The position numbers were made by a program, and so were the translations under genes. 64,000 nt of DNA from Palsa-965 sp044448685 (GTDB lineage Bacteria; Bacteroidota; Bacteroidia; Palsa-965), in NCBI GenBank assembly GCA_044448685.1, contig JBIOHC010000002.1, positions 62,001-126,000 on the forward strand, written 5' to 3'. The notes beneath the pieces were generated by a model, which saw nothing but the letters and a program-made list of their open reading frames with translations, was not told the origin of the DNA and did not search any database. This document shows, piece by piece, positions 1-6,772 of this stretch; within the stretch, counting starts at the first letter, position 1, and every line of letters starts with the position of its first letter.

Positions 1-179
1 CCATTCTTAATCTGATAGATCTTCTCTGTCGGAATTAATACCTGAGATACATAATCGGTCAATCCCAGACGGCTGATTTCAGATTCAATATACTGCTTGA
101 TCTTCTTTTCCTTGCCGTTGACGACGCGAATCACGTACCACTTTTTGGCTTGTTCAATATGTGCAGCCTTTTGAGCCAT
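1..179 (-). CDS. nusG: Transcription termination/antitermination protein NusG (5' part only)
   Basis: Only the first 59 codons are inside the window; the rest lies beyond base 1. The start is the ATG at 179-177, giving MAQKAAHIEQAKKWYVIRVV, and the following Lys-rich helix and the stretch ending LIPTEKIYQI are typical of the NusG N-terminal (NGN) domain that binds RNA polymerase. NusG couples transcription elongation to translation and Rho. It lies 18 bases downstream of secE on the same strand, the classical secE-nusG order, so the two are almost certainly co-transcribed with the upstream tRNA-Trp. Identification rests on the N-terminal domain plus synteny. Confidence 0.93.
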   Translation of the reverse strand, partial: MAQKAAHIEQAKKWYVIRVVNGKEKKIKQYIESEISRLGLTDYVSQVLIPTEKIYQIKN

Positions 180-197
180 TGTACAGCAATTAAAATA

Positions 198-395
198 TTA
201 AAATGCCTGGTAAATCGTTTTCATGATAAAACTGAAGCCATAATCCATTCCGAAAATGACCAGCGCTATAATGACAGAAGCAATCGCCACTACTCCGGCG
301 CTTTCCTGCAATTCACTCCAGGTAGGCCAGCTTACTTTATGCAGCAGCTCGTTGCTGGTTTCCTCTATGTATGCTCTGATTTTATTCATATGCAA
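198..395 (-). CDS. secE: Preprotein translocase subunit SecE
   Basis: This 65-residue protein matches the minimal single-span SecE found outside gamma-proteobacteria. An amphipathic N-terminal helix carries the conserved SecE stretch EELxxKVSWPT-like (residues about 15-26, here LLHKVSWPTWSEL), followed by one hydrophobic span at about residues 34-57. SecE clamps SecY in the inner-membrane Sec channel. The start may be Met1 or Met3 (MNKIRAY); the latter fits the usual family N-terminus better. It sits between tRNA-Trp and nusG, the normal arrangement in Bacteroidota. Confidence 0.95.
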   Translation of the reverse strand: MHMNKIRAYIEETSNELLHKVSWPTWSELQESAGVVAIASVIIALVIFGMDYGFSFIMKTIYQAF

Positions 396-439
396 TGATA
401 TTAAAATCCTCCTCTTTGCCTGTTTAATATTTTCTTCAG

Positions 440-510
440 CACGGGCGGAGAGATTCGAACTCCCATCAAAGGTTTTGGAGACCTCTATTCTACCCTTGAA
501 CTACGCCCGT
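440..510 (-). tRNA. tRNA-Trp (anticodon CCA)
   Basis: Read on the minus strand it folds as a cloverleaf: acceptor ACGGGCG pairs with CGCCCGT, the anticodon loop is TCTCCAAAA with CCA at the anticodon position, and the T-loop is TTCGAAT. The discriminator base is G (complement of 440), the usual identity base for tRNA-Trp. It lies between the tuf terminator and secE, a position seen in many Bacteroidota. No CCA is encoded. Confidence 0.96.
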
Positions 511-551
511 TTATAATGCGCAAACAGAAAAACAAGGTTCGGAACCAGAGT

Positions 552-587
552 AAAAAGGGGTATTGCCTTTGGGCAATACTCCTTTTT
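552..587 (-). terminator. Intrinsic terminator downstream of tuf
   Basis: Inverted arms 552-567 and 572-587 (AAAAAGGGGTATTGCC against its complement) surround a 4-base TTTG loop. On the minus strand the hairpin starts 23 bases past the tuf stop and ends in a T tract. Because both ends are A/T runs it could work in either direction. Read-through or a separate promoter would be needed for tRNA-Trp-secE-nusG. Confidence 0.85.
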
Positions 588-609
588 GATAGTCTCCAGA
601 TCGTTAATA

Positions 610-1797
610 CTACTTGATGATGTCAACTACCTGACCTGCACCAACTGTTCTTCCACCTTCGCGGATTGCGAAACGAAGACCTTTGTCCATTGCAACAGGA
701 ACGATAAGTTTTACAGTGATGGTAACGTTATCACCAGGCATAACCATTTCGCGTCCGGCCGGAAGATCAATCTCTCCGGTTACGTCAGTTGTACGCAGGT
801 AGAACTGAGGACGGTATTTGTTATGGAATGGTGTATGGCGACCACCTTCTTCTTTCTTCAATACATAGATCTCTGCAGTGAATTCAGTGTGAGGAGTGAT
901 AGAACCGGGTTTGGCAATAACCATACCGCGGCGGATATCCTTCTTGTCCACACCGCGCAGGAGCAAACCTACGTTATCACCTGCTTCTCCACGATCCAGC
1001 AATTTGCGGAACATTTCAACACCGGTTACGGTTGATTTCAGTTTGGCATCTCCCATTCCGATAATCTCGATTTCTTCTCCTACGTTCACAACACCTGTTT
1101 CGATACGGCCTGTAGCAACAGTTCCGCGACCGGTGATAGTGAATACGTCTTCAACCGGCATCAGGAAAGGCTTGTCGACCTGACGGGGAGGGATTGGAAT
1201 AAAGCTATCCACGGCATCCATCAGTTCCATGATTTTTTCCACCCATTTTGGCTCTTTATTCAGGCCACCCAATGCAGATCCACGGATGATTGGTGTCGCA
1301 ACACCATCAAATTTATAGAATGTGAGCAGGTCACGGATTTCCATTTCAACAAGATCCAGAAGCTCTAAATCGTCAACCATGTCCACCTTGTTCATGAATA
1401 CAACGATTTTAGGAACACCAACCTGACGGGCCAGCAGGATATGCTCGCGTGTCTGTGGCATTGGACCATCTGTTGCAGCTACAACCAGGATAGCACCATC
1501 CATCTGGGCAGCACCGGTAACCATGTTTTTCACATAGTCAGCGTGACCAGGACAATCTACGTGTGCATAGTGGCGGTTAGCCGTTGCATATTCCACGTGA
1601 GAAGTGTTGATGGTAATACCACGTTCTTTTTCCTCCGGTGCATTATCGATCGAAGAAAAGTCTCTTGCTACTGCAAGGCCTTTATCAGCCAGCACAGATG
1701 TGATAGCAGCAGTAAGAGTCGTTTTACCGTGGTCGACGTGACCGATGGTACCGATGTTGACATGGGGTTTGGAACGGTCGAATTTTTCTTTAGCCAT
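610..1797 (-). CDS. tuf: Translation elongation factor Tu
   Basis: The 395-residue protein is full length for EF-Tu, the GTPase that delivers aminoacyl-tRNA to the ribosome. The G1 motif GHVDHGKT is at residues 19-26, DCPGH at about 81-85, and NKVD at about 136-139. The three-domain layout ends with GGRTVGAGQVVDIIK, the standard EF-Tu C-terminus. It follows four tRNA genes, the same tRNA-Thr/Tyr/Gly/Thr-tuf order known from E. coli tufB, so transcription probably starts at the promoter at 2445-2475. The tuf stop is followed by a strong terminator. Confidence 0.99.
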   Translation of the reverse strand: MAKEKFDRSKPHVNIGTIGHVDHGKTTLTAAITSVLADKGLAVARDFSSIDNAPEEKERGITINTSHVEYATANRHYAHVDCPGHADYVKNMVTGAAQMDGAILVVAATDGPMPQTREHILLARQVGVPKIVVFMNKVDMVDDLELLDLVEMEIRDLLTFYKFDGVATPIIRGSALGGLNKEPKWVEKIMELMDAVDSFIPIPPRQVDKPFLMPVEDVFTITGRGTVATGRIETGVVNVGEEIEIIGMGDAKLKSTVTGVEMFRKLLDRGEAGDNVGLLLRGVDKKDIRRGMVIAKPGSITPHTEFTAEIYVLKKEEGGRHTPFHNKYRPQFYLRTTDVTGEIDLPAGREMVMPGDNVTITVKLIVPVAMDKGLRFAIREGGRTVGAGQVVDIIK

Positions 1798-1934
1798 AGC
1801 TATATTTAAATTAAATTGTGTTTACTTATTGTTTTTTTTATGAATTACTTACTGAACGCTTACTCCTCTCCGCACAAATTGCTTTCCCTTGATTTCCCCT
1901 TCTCCTTGACCTGCCTGATACCGGCTGGCTTTAG

Positions 1935-2006
<72 letters not shown>

Positions 2007-2029
2007 TTGGTGCGTTGAGGTTGCTTTGG

Positions 2030-2102
2030 AGCGGAAGACCGGGCTCGAACCGGCCACCCTCAGCTTGGAAGGCTGACGCTCTACCAAATGAGCTACTTCC
2101 GC
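2030..2102 (-). tRNA. tRNA-Gly (anticodon TCC)
   Basis: Minus-strand cloverleaf with acceptor GCGGAAG/CTTCCGC, anticodon loop CTTCCAA (TCC) on stem TCAGC/GCTGA, and T-loop TTCGAGC closed by CCGG pairs. It is separated by 23 bases from tRNA-Thr(GGT), in the same transcript. Confidence 0.96.
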
Positions 2103-2203
2103 TTAAACACTGCATTTTAAAAGAACAAAAACAAACCTTAATCACACTTACTCTTTAATCAATTCTTCCATTTTATCAGGTCTTCCCTCACCAAACGAAG
2201 ATG

Positions 2204-2286
2204 TGGGGAGAGAAGGATTCGAACCTTCGAACTCGTAAGAGGACAGATTTACAGTCTGTTGCCGTTGGCCACTTGGCTATCTCCCC
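2204..2286 (-). tRNA. tRNA-Tyr (anticodon GTA)
   Basis: An 83-nt class II tRNA with a long variable arm. The acceptor is GGGGAGA/TCTCCCC with discriminator A. The anticodon loop CTGTAAA (GTA) sits on stem ACAGA/TCTGT, and the T-loop is TTCGAAT. The long variable arm (CCTCTTACGAG) is as expected for bacterial tRNA-Tyr. Confidence 0.96.
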
Positions 2287-2306
2287 AAAATCCTTCACTG
2301 GTCTGG

Positions 2307-2379
2307 AGCCGAAGAAGGGACTCGAACCCCCGACCAGCTGATTACAAATCAGCTGCTCTACCAGCTGAGCTACTTCGGC
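2307..2379 (-). tRNA. tRNA-Thr (anticodon TGT)
   Basis: First gene of the tRNA-tuf transcript. The acceptor is GCCGAAG/CTTCGGC with discriminator T. The anticodon loop TTTGTAA (TGT) sits on stem GCTGA/TCAGC, and the T-loop is TTCGAGT. It lies 65 bases downstream of the promoter -10 box. Confidence 0.96.
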
Positions 2380-2444
2380 TTGATTATCAATATGTTATGA
2401 ACGTTTTCCACAGAAAAAGCAATAGCATTCCTGAAAAAGGACTG

Positions 2445-2475
2445 CAAATGTAGAAAACTTAATTAATCCTACAAA
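2445..2475 (-). promoter_or_regulatory. Bacteroidota housekeeping promoter of the tRNA-tuf operon
   Basis: On the minus strand TTTG (2475-2472), exactly 19 bases, then TACATTTG (2452-2445) reproduces the Bacteroides/Flavobacterium sigma-A consensus TTTG-N19-TAnnTTTG without a mismatch. Transcription should start about 7 bases downstream, near 2438, roughly 60 bases before tRNA-Thr(TGT). A perfect match fits a highly expressed operon. Confidence 0.85.
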
Positions 2476-2549
2476 GTATTCTTTATTTTTTTGAGTACAT
2501 TTTTCTATCAAGTCTGCATCACTCCCCTGATTTTCCTCACCATATCCCT

Positions 2550-2598
2550 AAAAACATACGCGTGAACCCTGATTCTACCTGAATTCAGGACTCACGCG
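2550..2598 (-). terminator. Terminator-like hairpin after hpf
   Basis: Arms 2559-2572 (CGCGTGAACCCTGA) and 2585-2598 pair at 12 of 14 positions. On the minus strand the hairpin begins 28 bases after the hpf stop and is followed by TATGTTTTTAG, a T-rich tail. It separates the rpsU-xerC-hpf unit from the tRNA-tuf promoter. Confidence 0.7.
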
Positions 2599-2625
2599 CA
2601 GCAATTATAGGTATTCAGACCTTTC

Positions 2626-2925
2626 TTATACTTTTTTAGTCTTTTCCTTGTGCTTTTTTACTTGTCTTGTAAGTGCTTCAACTCCCGTATCAACAGCTTC
2701 TTCAAAGGTTTTGCACTGTTTCTTGGCAAACAAATCGCTGCCCGGTATCATCAGCCGTATTTCAGCTATCTTATTCTCCGGAATCCCCGTTTTTTCAACC
2801 TTCAGTATCACATCCCCGCTTAATATTCCATCATGAAAATGATTGAGCTTACTCACTTTGCCCTGGATATGCTCCAACAGTTTTTTGTCTGCATCGAAAT
2901 GAATGGACTGGATCTTGATTTTCAT
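2626..2925 (-). CDS. hpf: Ribosome hibernation-promoting factor (short HPF/RaiA family)
   Basis: The 99-residue protein has the beta-alpha-beta-beta-beta-alpha profile of the short HPF/YfiA family, which binds the 30S decoding centre and stabilises inactive ribosomes. Family-like features are the start MKIKIQSIHFDADKKLLEHI, a central Asn-Lys-rich strand, the segment DLFAKKQCKTFEEAVDTGVE, and a Lys-rich tail (KKHKEKTKKV). It lacks the C-terminal dimerisation domain of long HPF. It is the third gene of rpsU-xerC-hpf, 60 bases after xerC, so a hibernation factor shares a transcript with a ribosomal protein. The start has an unusually good Shine-Dalgarno for this phylum. Confidence 0.88.
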   Translation of the reverse strand: MKIKIQSIHFDADKKLLEHIQGKVSKLNHFHDGILSGDVILKVEKTGIPENKIAEIRLMIPGSDLFAKKQCKTFEEAVDTGVEALTRQVKKHKEKTKKV

Positions 2926-2929
2926 AGTG

Positions 2930-2935
2930 CCTCCT
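2930..2935 (-). promoter_or_regulatory. Shine-Dalgarno of hpf
   Basis: AAAGGAGG on the minus strand with a 4-base spacer to the hpf ATG. Bacteroidota rarely use strong Shine-Dalgarno sequences, so this one stands out; it fixes the hpf start at 2925. Confidence 0.55.
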
Positions 2936-2985
2936 TTTTAAGGTAATTACAAATTTCAGTGAATTTTAGTCGAATCTGTGCTATA

Positions 2986-3879
2986 CTATGCTTTGGGATG
3001 AGCCTGCTTGTGGACGTTCTTTAATTTTTCGATTGAATTATGCGTGTAAATCTGTGTTGCGGAAAGATTTGCATGGCCCAGTATTTCTTTGATCGCATTC
3101 AGATCTGCACCGTTATTAAGCATATGTGTTGCAAATGTATGCCTAAGTACATGCGGACTTCTTTTATCCAGCGTTGTTACCATACCAAGGTAGAAATTAA
3201 TCATACTATATACAAAATTCGCATCCAGTTTTTTCCCGTTTTCATGAACAAATAAAAACTCTTCTTTATCCAGAGCTTCTACTTTTTTCCGGAGTTTCAG
3301 GAAGGCTTCAATCCCCTCTTTCAGCGTATTACCCATGGGTACCATTCTTTCCTTACTCCTTTTCCCTAAGACTTTTAAGCTGGAACGATAAAAGTCCACA
3401 TCTTTGATTTTCAGATTAATAAGCTCCGCTCTCCGCATTCCGGTATCATAAAACAATTCTACTATGAGCTTTTTCATGACCCCTTCATAGTCCTGCCCGA
3501 AATCAACCTTCGTTAGCAAATCATCCATCTTATCTTCTTCCACAAAAACAGGTAGCCGGGAAGGTGTTTTTGGTCCCTGTATACGCAACATGGGGTTTAT
3601 CTTGACCTTTCCCTGTCTCATCAGGTATTTAAAAAAACTACGGATAGCTGTTATTTTCCGGTTCACAGAACGGGCTTCAATGCCATGTTCCATCAGGTGA
3701 ACGACCCAGGAACGGATCATGATATGTGTAGCTTCTTCCGGAACAGAATGCTCAAAATCCTTTTCCAGAAATACGCAGAACTGGGCCAGATCACTTTGGT
3801 AAGCGCTTACCGTATGGGGAGAATACCGCTTTTCGAAACGGAGATAGTCAAGGAAGGATTCAATGGCCGGATAGGGCAT
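2986..3879 (-). CDS. xerC: Tyrosine recombinase XerC/XerD family
   Basis: The 297-residue protein has the N-terminal SAM-like DNA-binding domain (about 1-90) and the C-terminal catalytic domain. All catalytic residues are visible: Arg149 (TGMRRAEL), Lys173 (LGKRSKER), His243 and Arg246 (HVLRH), His269 (LGHA) and the nucleophile Tyr278 (QIYTH). The length and lack of nearby integration signs fit a housekeeping Xer recombinase that resolves chromosome dimers at dif, rather than a mobile-element integrase. XerC versus XerD cannot be told apart from this gene alone. It sits between rpsU and hpf, with a hairpin/T-tract abutting its start codon. Confidence 0.93.
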   Translation of the reverse strand: MPYPAIESFLDYLRFEKRYSPHTVSAYQSDLAQFCVFLEKDFEHSVPEEATHIMIRSWVVHLMEHGIEARSVNRKITAIRSFFKYLMRQGKVKINPMLRIQGPKTPSRLPVFVEEDKMDDLLTKVDFGQDYEGVMKKLIVELFYDTGMRRAELINLKIKDVDFYRSSLKVLGKRSKERMVPMGNTLKEGIEAFLKLRKKVEALDKEEFLFVHENGKKLDANFVYSMINFYLGMVTTLDKRSPHVLRHTFATHMLNNGADLNAIKEILGHANLSATQIYTHNSIEKLKNVHKQAHPKA

Positions 3880-3933
3880 AAAAAAACCTGTATTTATACA
3901 TAAAGATAGCTCTTCGGGTGTGTAAATACAGGT
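3880..3933 (-). terminator. Hairpin plus T-tract between rpsU and xerC
   Basis: Arms 3886-3900 and 3919-3933 pair over 15 positions with one mismatch. On the minus strand the stem is followed by seven T residues (3886-3880) that end directly at the xerC ATG (3879). It starts 21 bases after the rpsU stop. It looks like an intrinsic terminator or attenuator that lets most rpsU transcripts end and a fraction continue into xerC-hpf. Confidence 0.75.
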
Positions 3934-3954
3934 CTGGGTGCAGAATAATTCTGC

Positions 3955-4146
3955 TTATTCTTCTTCGCGCTGAAGAGTCTCTTTGTAGATAGCCTTCTTA
4001 ATCACTTCCCTTCTGCGAACAGAGGGTTTGGTGAATTTCTGCCGCTCACGCAACTCACGTACAACGCCAGTTTTCTCGAATTTCTTCTTGAATTTCTTAA
4101 GAGCTTTTTCTACTGATTCTCCTTCTTTAACCGGAACTATGATCAT
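3955..4146 (-). CDS. rpsU: 30S ribosomal protein bS21
   Basis: The 63-residue basic protein has the bS21 layout: start MIIVPVKEGESVEKALKKFK, then the KKFEKTGVVRELRERQKFTKPS core and an Arg-rich tail (VRRREVIKKAIYK). bS21 is a late-assembling 30S protein that lies near the anti-Shine-Dalgarno of 16S rRNA, which is notable in a phylum that makes little use of that interaction. The gene is first in the rpsU-xerC-hpf unit and is preceded by a consensus promoter at 4181-4211. Confidence 0.97.
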   Translation of the reverse strand: MIIVPVKEGESVEKALKKFKKKFEKTGVVRELRERQKFTKPSVRRREVIKKAIYKETLQREEE

Positions 4147-4180
4147 GTCTTTCGCTTTAAAATTTCTTTTTACAGGGAGG

Positions 4181-4211
4181 CAAATGTAGGAATTTTTGAT
4201 TAAAGGACAAA
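4181..4211 (-). promoter_or_regulatory. Bacteroidota housekeeping promoter of rpsU
   Basis: Minus strand TTTG (4211-4208), exactly 19 bases, then TACATTTG (4188-4181): again a perfect TTTG-N19-TAnnTTTG, with the same -10 octamer as the tRNA-tuf promoter. Predicted start is near 4174, giving an rpsU leader of about 28 bases. Confidence 0.85.
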
Positions 4212-4302
4212 TATTTTTTGAACATTCTGATTCTTAAAGGCGGTATCAGGAGGCAGCGGCTGGAGCTGGAGCTGGAGGCAGGAGGCGGAATGAGGCGGAT
4301 TT

Positions 4303-4360
4303 GTCATTCCGAGCTAGATTGGGGCGGAACCTGAGCAAGCTCCAGCGAGGAATCTCCTTG
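4303..4360 (+). repeat. Intergenic repeat, copy A (GTCATT...ATCTCCTTGG family)
   Basis: Begins GTCATTCCGAGC and ends GAGGAATCTCCTTGG. Four more copies are in this window (4958, 24603, 30893, 30971). This copy lies between rpsU and the frameshifted gene and is inverted relative to copy B. Just before it (about 4240-4290) is a purine-rich run of imperfect GGAGCT/GGAGGC repeats. Confidence 0.8.
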
Positions 4361-4419
4361 GATTTGCAATTAAGTGGACCTAAGCTAAATCAAGAAATAC
4401 CCTGAAACTCAGCAAATCG

Positions 4420-4892
4420 CTATTTCTTATTGATCGTATCAATCAAATGTCCAAGGAAATCGAAGGCTGTTAAATTTGCCCATTTACCTTCTTCGTTGAA
4501 CTTTAGTGCAAGTTTGATAAAATTATCTTTTCCCTTCCAATCCTTAATATTGGTTCTATCCAAAGTAAAAAAATTGAATCTGAACAGTTCTTCATTCTCA
4601 TCGGAAGTTAGAACAGAAAAAAACAACCAATCATGTGGATTGGTAATTTTATTACCACCAGCATCACATCTTTTCATTTTGAGATGGCTATAACATATGC
4701 TTGCCAGCCCCATAGCTTTCTTGCCTAAAGTGGATTCATCTAAACATTTTTGATGAAAAGCTGCATCATTAAATGGATACAATAAATCCTTTGTGTTGCT
4801 TATAAATGCCGGGAATCCATAATGGGCTTTCCCGTTCTAATGATTTGATTACATAATGGACACTCGCTCTGATCCAATAATAGAATGGCCAT
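4420..4892 (-). pseudogene. Frameshifted small zinc-ribbon-like protein, unknown function
   Basis: An in-frame start at 4892 gives MAILLLDQSECPLCNQIIRT followed by GKPIMD, then the frame runs into a stop. Shifting one base near 4807-4812 joins it to FPAFISNTKD-LLYPFNDAAFHQKCLDES and a 120-residue continuation to 4420. Together they would make about 157 residues with CPLC (C-x2-C) and FHQKC (H-x3-C), consistent with one zinc site. The longest open frame alone would need a TTG at 4782 and would lose the CPLC half. I do not recognise a named family. The break is at GGATTCCCGG, where a missing T would restore the frame, so either a recent inactivation or a sequencing/assembly error is possible. 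The gene is enclosed by inverted repeat copies A and B. Confidence 0.7.
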
Positions 4893-4957
4893 TAAGATGC
4901 ATTGGTTTTGATATCAAACCCCGAAGGGGTGGCACAAACAAGTCTGGAATGGCTTTA

Positions 4958-5019
4958 CCAAGGAGATTCTTCGCGACTGCCCTCACGCTACCCAGCCCCA
5001 AGGCCGCTCAGAATGACAA
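4958..5019 (-). repeat. Intergenic repeat, copy B
   Basis: CCAAGGAGATTCTTCGCGAC to CTCAGAATGACAAA; its reverse complement starts TTTGTCATTCTGAGC and ends GAATCTCCTTGG, matching copy A in inverse orientation. It lies between the frameshifted gene and the stop of the acyl-CoA dehydrogenase. Confidence 0.85.
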
Positions 5020-5052
5020 ATCAACACTATCCTGGCTACTGATTACCGGCTA

Positions 5053-6192
5053 TTACTTCAGTATTTCTCTGGATATAACGAGTTTTTGTATCTCCGACGT
5101 TCCTTCCCCAATCGTACACAGCTTACTGTCCCTGTAATATTTCTCAACCGGAAAGTCTTTGGTATAACCATACCCACCGAAAATCTGAACGGCATCGGTG
5201 GATACCCTGACGGCAACTTCGGATGAATAATATTTGGCAAATGCTCCTTCCTTGGTCACTTTCTCTCCCCTGTTTTTCAGGTCGGCGGCTTTGTAAGTGA
5301 GCAATTCGGCTGCTTCTATTTCAGTGGCCATATCAGCCAGTTTAAAGGCAATAGCCTGGAACTGGGCAATGGGTTTTCCGAACTGTTCCCGCTCCTTGGC
5401 ATATTTTACAGAAGCATCATAAGCTCCTTTGGCAATACCGACACCAAGTGATGCAATGGAAATCCGTCCACCATCAAGCACCTTCATAGCCTGCACAAAT
5501 CCATCTCCTACCTTGCCCATGATCTGGCTCTTGTGTACGCGGCAGGTATCGAAAATCAGTTCTGTTGTCTCCGAAGCCCTCATACCGAGCTTATTTTCTT
5601 TTCTTCCGGAAGTAAAGCCGGGAGTTCCTTTTTCAATAATGAAGGAAGTCATCCCGTGTGAATCTCCTTTTTTCCCGGTACGGGCTATGACAACAGCCAC
5701 ATTGCCCGATTTACCGTGGGTGATAAAATTTTTGGAACCATTGATTACGTAATAATCTCCGTCTTCAACGGCTGTGGTATTCATTCCTCCTGAATCCGAA
5801 CCTGTACCCACTTCGGTGAGGCCCCAGGCTCCTATCCACTCAGCTGTTGCAAGCTTAGGGAGGTATTTCTTTTTCTGTTCCTCATTACCGAAAGTAAGAA
5901 TATGACCTGTACATAATGAATTATGTGCAGCCATGGAAAGGCCTATAGAGCCACAGATTCGTGATAGTTCAACAATGGCTGTTACATATTCTGTATAACC
6001 AAAGCCGGAGCCGCCATATTCAGCAGGGACCAGCACTCCCATAAGTCCGAGCTCCCCAAGTTTTTTAAACACCTCGATAGGGAAAGTCTGGGCTTCATCC
6101 CATTCCATCATTTTTGGGCGTATATGTTCTTCTCCGAATTTTCGGATCATATCGGCAATCATGACCTGGTTCTCGCTTTGCGTAAAATTCAT
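5053..6192 (-). CDS. Acyl-CoA dehydrogenase
   Basis: The 379-residue flavoprotein is a standard-length short/medium-chain acyl-CoA dehydrogenase, catalysing FAD-dependent alpha,beta-desaturation of acyl-CoA. Visible family marks are MAAHNSLCTGHILTFG, the FAD/substrate motif WGLTEVGTGSDSG (about 126-138), IFGGYGYTKDFPVEKYYRD and the C-terminal EGTSEIQ with the probable catalytic base Glu363. Chain-length specificity cannot be read from sequence; a butyryl/short-chain enzyme is the closest general match. It is 17 bases downstream of apt and probably the last gene of the HhH-apt-acd run. Confidence 0.93.
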   Translation of the reverse strand: MNFTQSENQVMIADMIRKFGEEHIRPKMMEWDEAQTFPIEVFKKLGELGLMGVLVPAEYGGSGFGYTEYVTAIVELSRICGSIGLSMAAHNSLCTGHILTFGNEEQKKKYLPKLATAEWIGAWGLTEVGTGSDSGGMNTTAVEDGDYYVINGSKNFITHGKSGNVAVVIARTGKKGDSHGMTSFIIEKGTPGFTSGRKENKLGMRASETTELIFDTCRVHKSQIMGKVGDGFVQAMKVLDGGRISIASLGVGIAKGAYDASVKYAKEREQFGKPIAQFQAIAFKLADMATEIEAAELLTYKAADLKNRGEKVTKEGAFAKYYSSEVAVRVSTDAVQIFGGYGYTKDFPVEKYYRDSKLCTIGEGTSEIQKLVISREILK

Positions 6193-6209
6193 GGGTGTGT
6201 GATTATATC

Positions 6210-6737
6210 TTAAAAGTGAATAAGGCTTGTAATCTGTGAGGATAGTCCGTTTATTTTTTCTCTTCCTCTCAGAAAATCCAGTTCTATAACAAATGCAAAA
6301 CCGGCAACGTTACCGCTTTGTTTCTGTATCAATTCAGCAGCAGCAGCGGTTGTACCTCCTGTTGCCAGCAGATCATCATGAATAAGTACATTCCATCCTT
6401 TGCGAACAGAGCCTTCCTGCATTTCAATTTTGGCTGTTCCGTATTCAAGGGCATATTCTGCTCCTATTGTCTTGCCCGGAAGCTTACCGGCTTTACGTAT
6501 CAGAATAAATGGCTTTCCCATTTTCTGCGCCAGCAAAAAACCAAACAAAAAACCCCTGCTTTCTATACCTGCTATGGCATCGAACGCAATACCTTTCAGG
6601 CTGTTTTCGAATTCAGCGACTATGGCATTGCAAAGCTCATTATTTTCCAGTACGGGGGTAATGTCTTTAAAAACAATACCCTGTTTAGGGAAATCATGAA
6701 TATCCCTGATTGTGTTCTTTAAATCGTCGGCCAGCAT
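6210..6737 (-). CDS. apt: Adenine phosphoribosyltransferase
   Basis: The enzyme salvages adenine with PRPP to AMP. The PRPP-binding loop VLIHDDLLATGGTT and the upstream IAGIESRGFLFGFLLAQ are diagnostic for APRT. I chose the ATG at 6737 (MLADDLKNTIRDIHDFPKQG, 175 residues) because this is where APRTs normally begin and because TATCTTTG, a perfect -10 box, lies at 6762-6755. A longer frame from 6776 (MNPIII...) overlaps the stop of the preceding gene by the ATGA type and cannot be excluded. The C-terminal region beyond about residue 160 is a little unusual (GREKINGLSSQITSLIHF). Confidence 0.92.
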   Translation of the reverse strand: MLADDLKNTIRDIHDFPKQGIVFKDITPVLENNELCNAIVAEFENSLKGIAFDAIAGIESRGFLFGFLLAQKMGKPFILIRKAGKLPGKTIGAEYALEYGTAKIEMQEGSVRKGWNVLIHDDLLATGGTTAAAAELIQKQSGNVAGFAFVIELDFLRGREKINGLSSQITSLIHF

Positions 6738-6754
6738 ATTTTGTATTCGGGAAG

Positions 6755-6762
6755 CAAAGATA
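6755..6762 (-). promoter_or_regulatory. Possible internal -10 box for apt
   Basis: TATCTTTG on the minus strand fits TAnnTTTG and lies 17 bases before the ATG at 6737. No convincing TTTG -35 is seen at the right distance, so it is tentative. Confidence 0.4.
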
Positions 6763-6772
6763 ATTATTGGAT

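Noticed and set aside
2986..3879. xerC as the integrase of a mobile element
   Set aside because: It is embedded in rpsU-xerC-hpf, shows no nearby attachment sites or cargo, and the flanking tRNA genes are intact.
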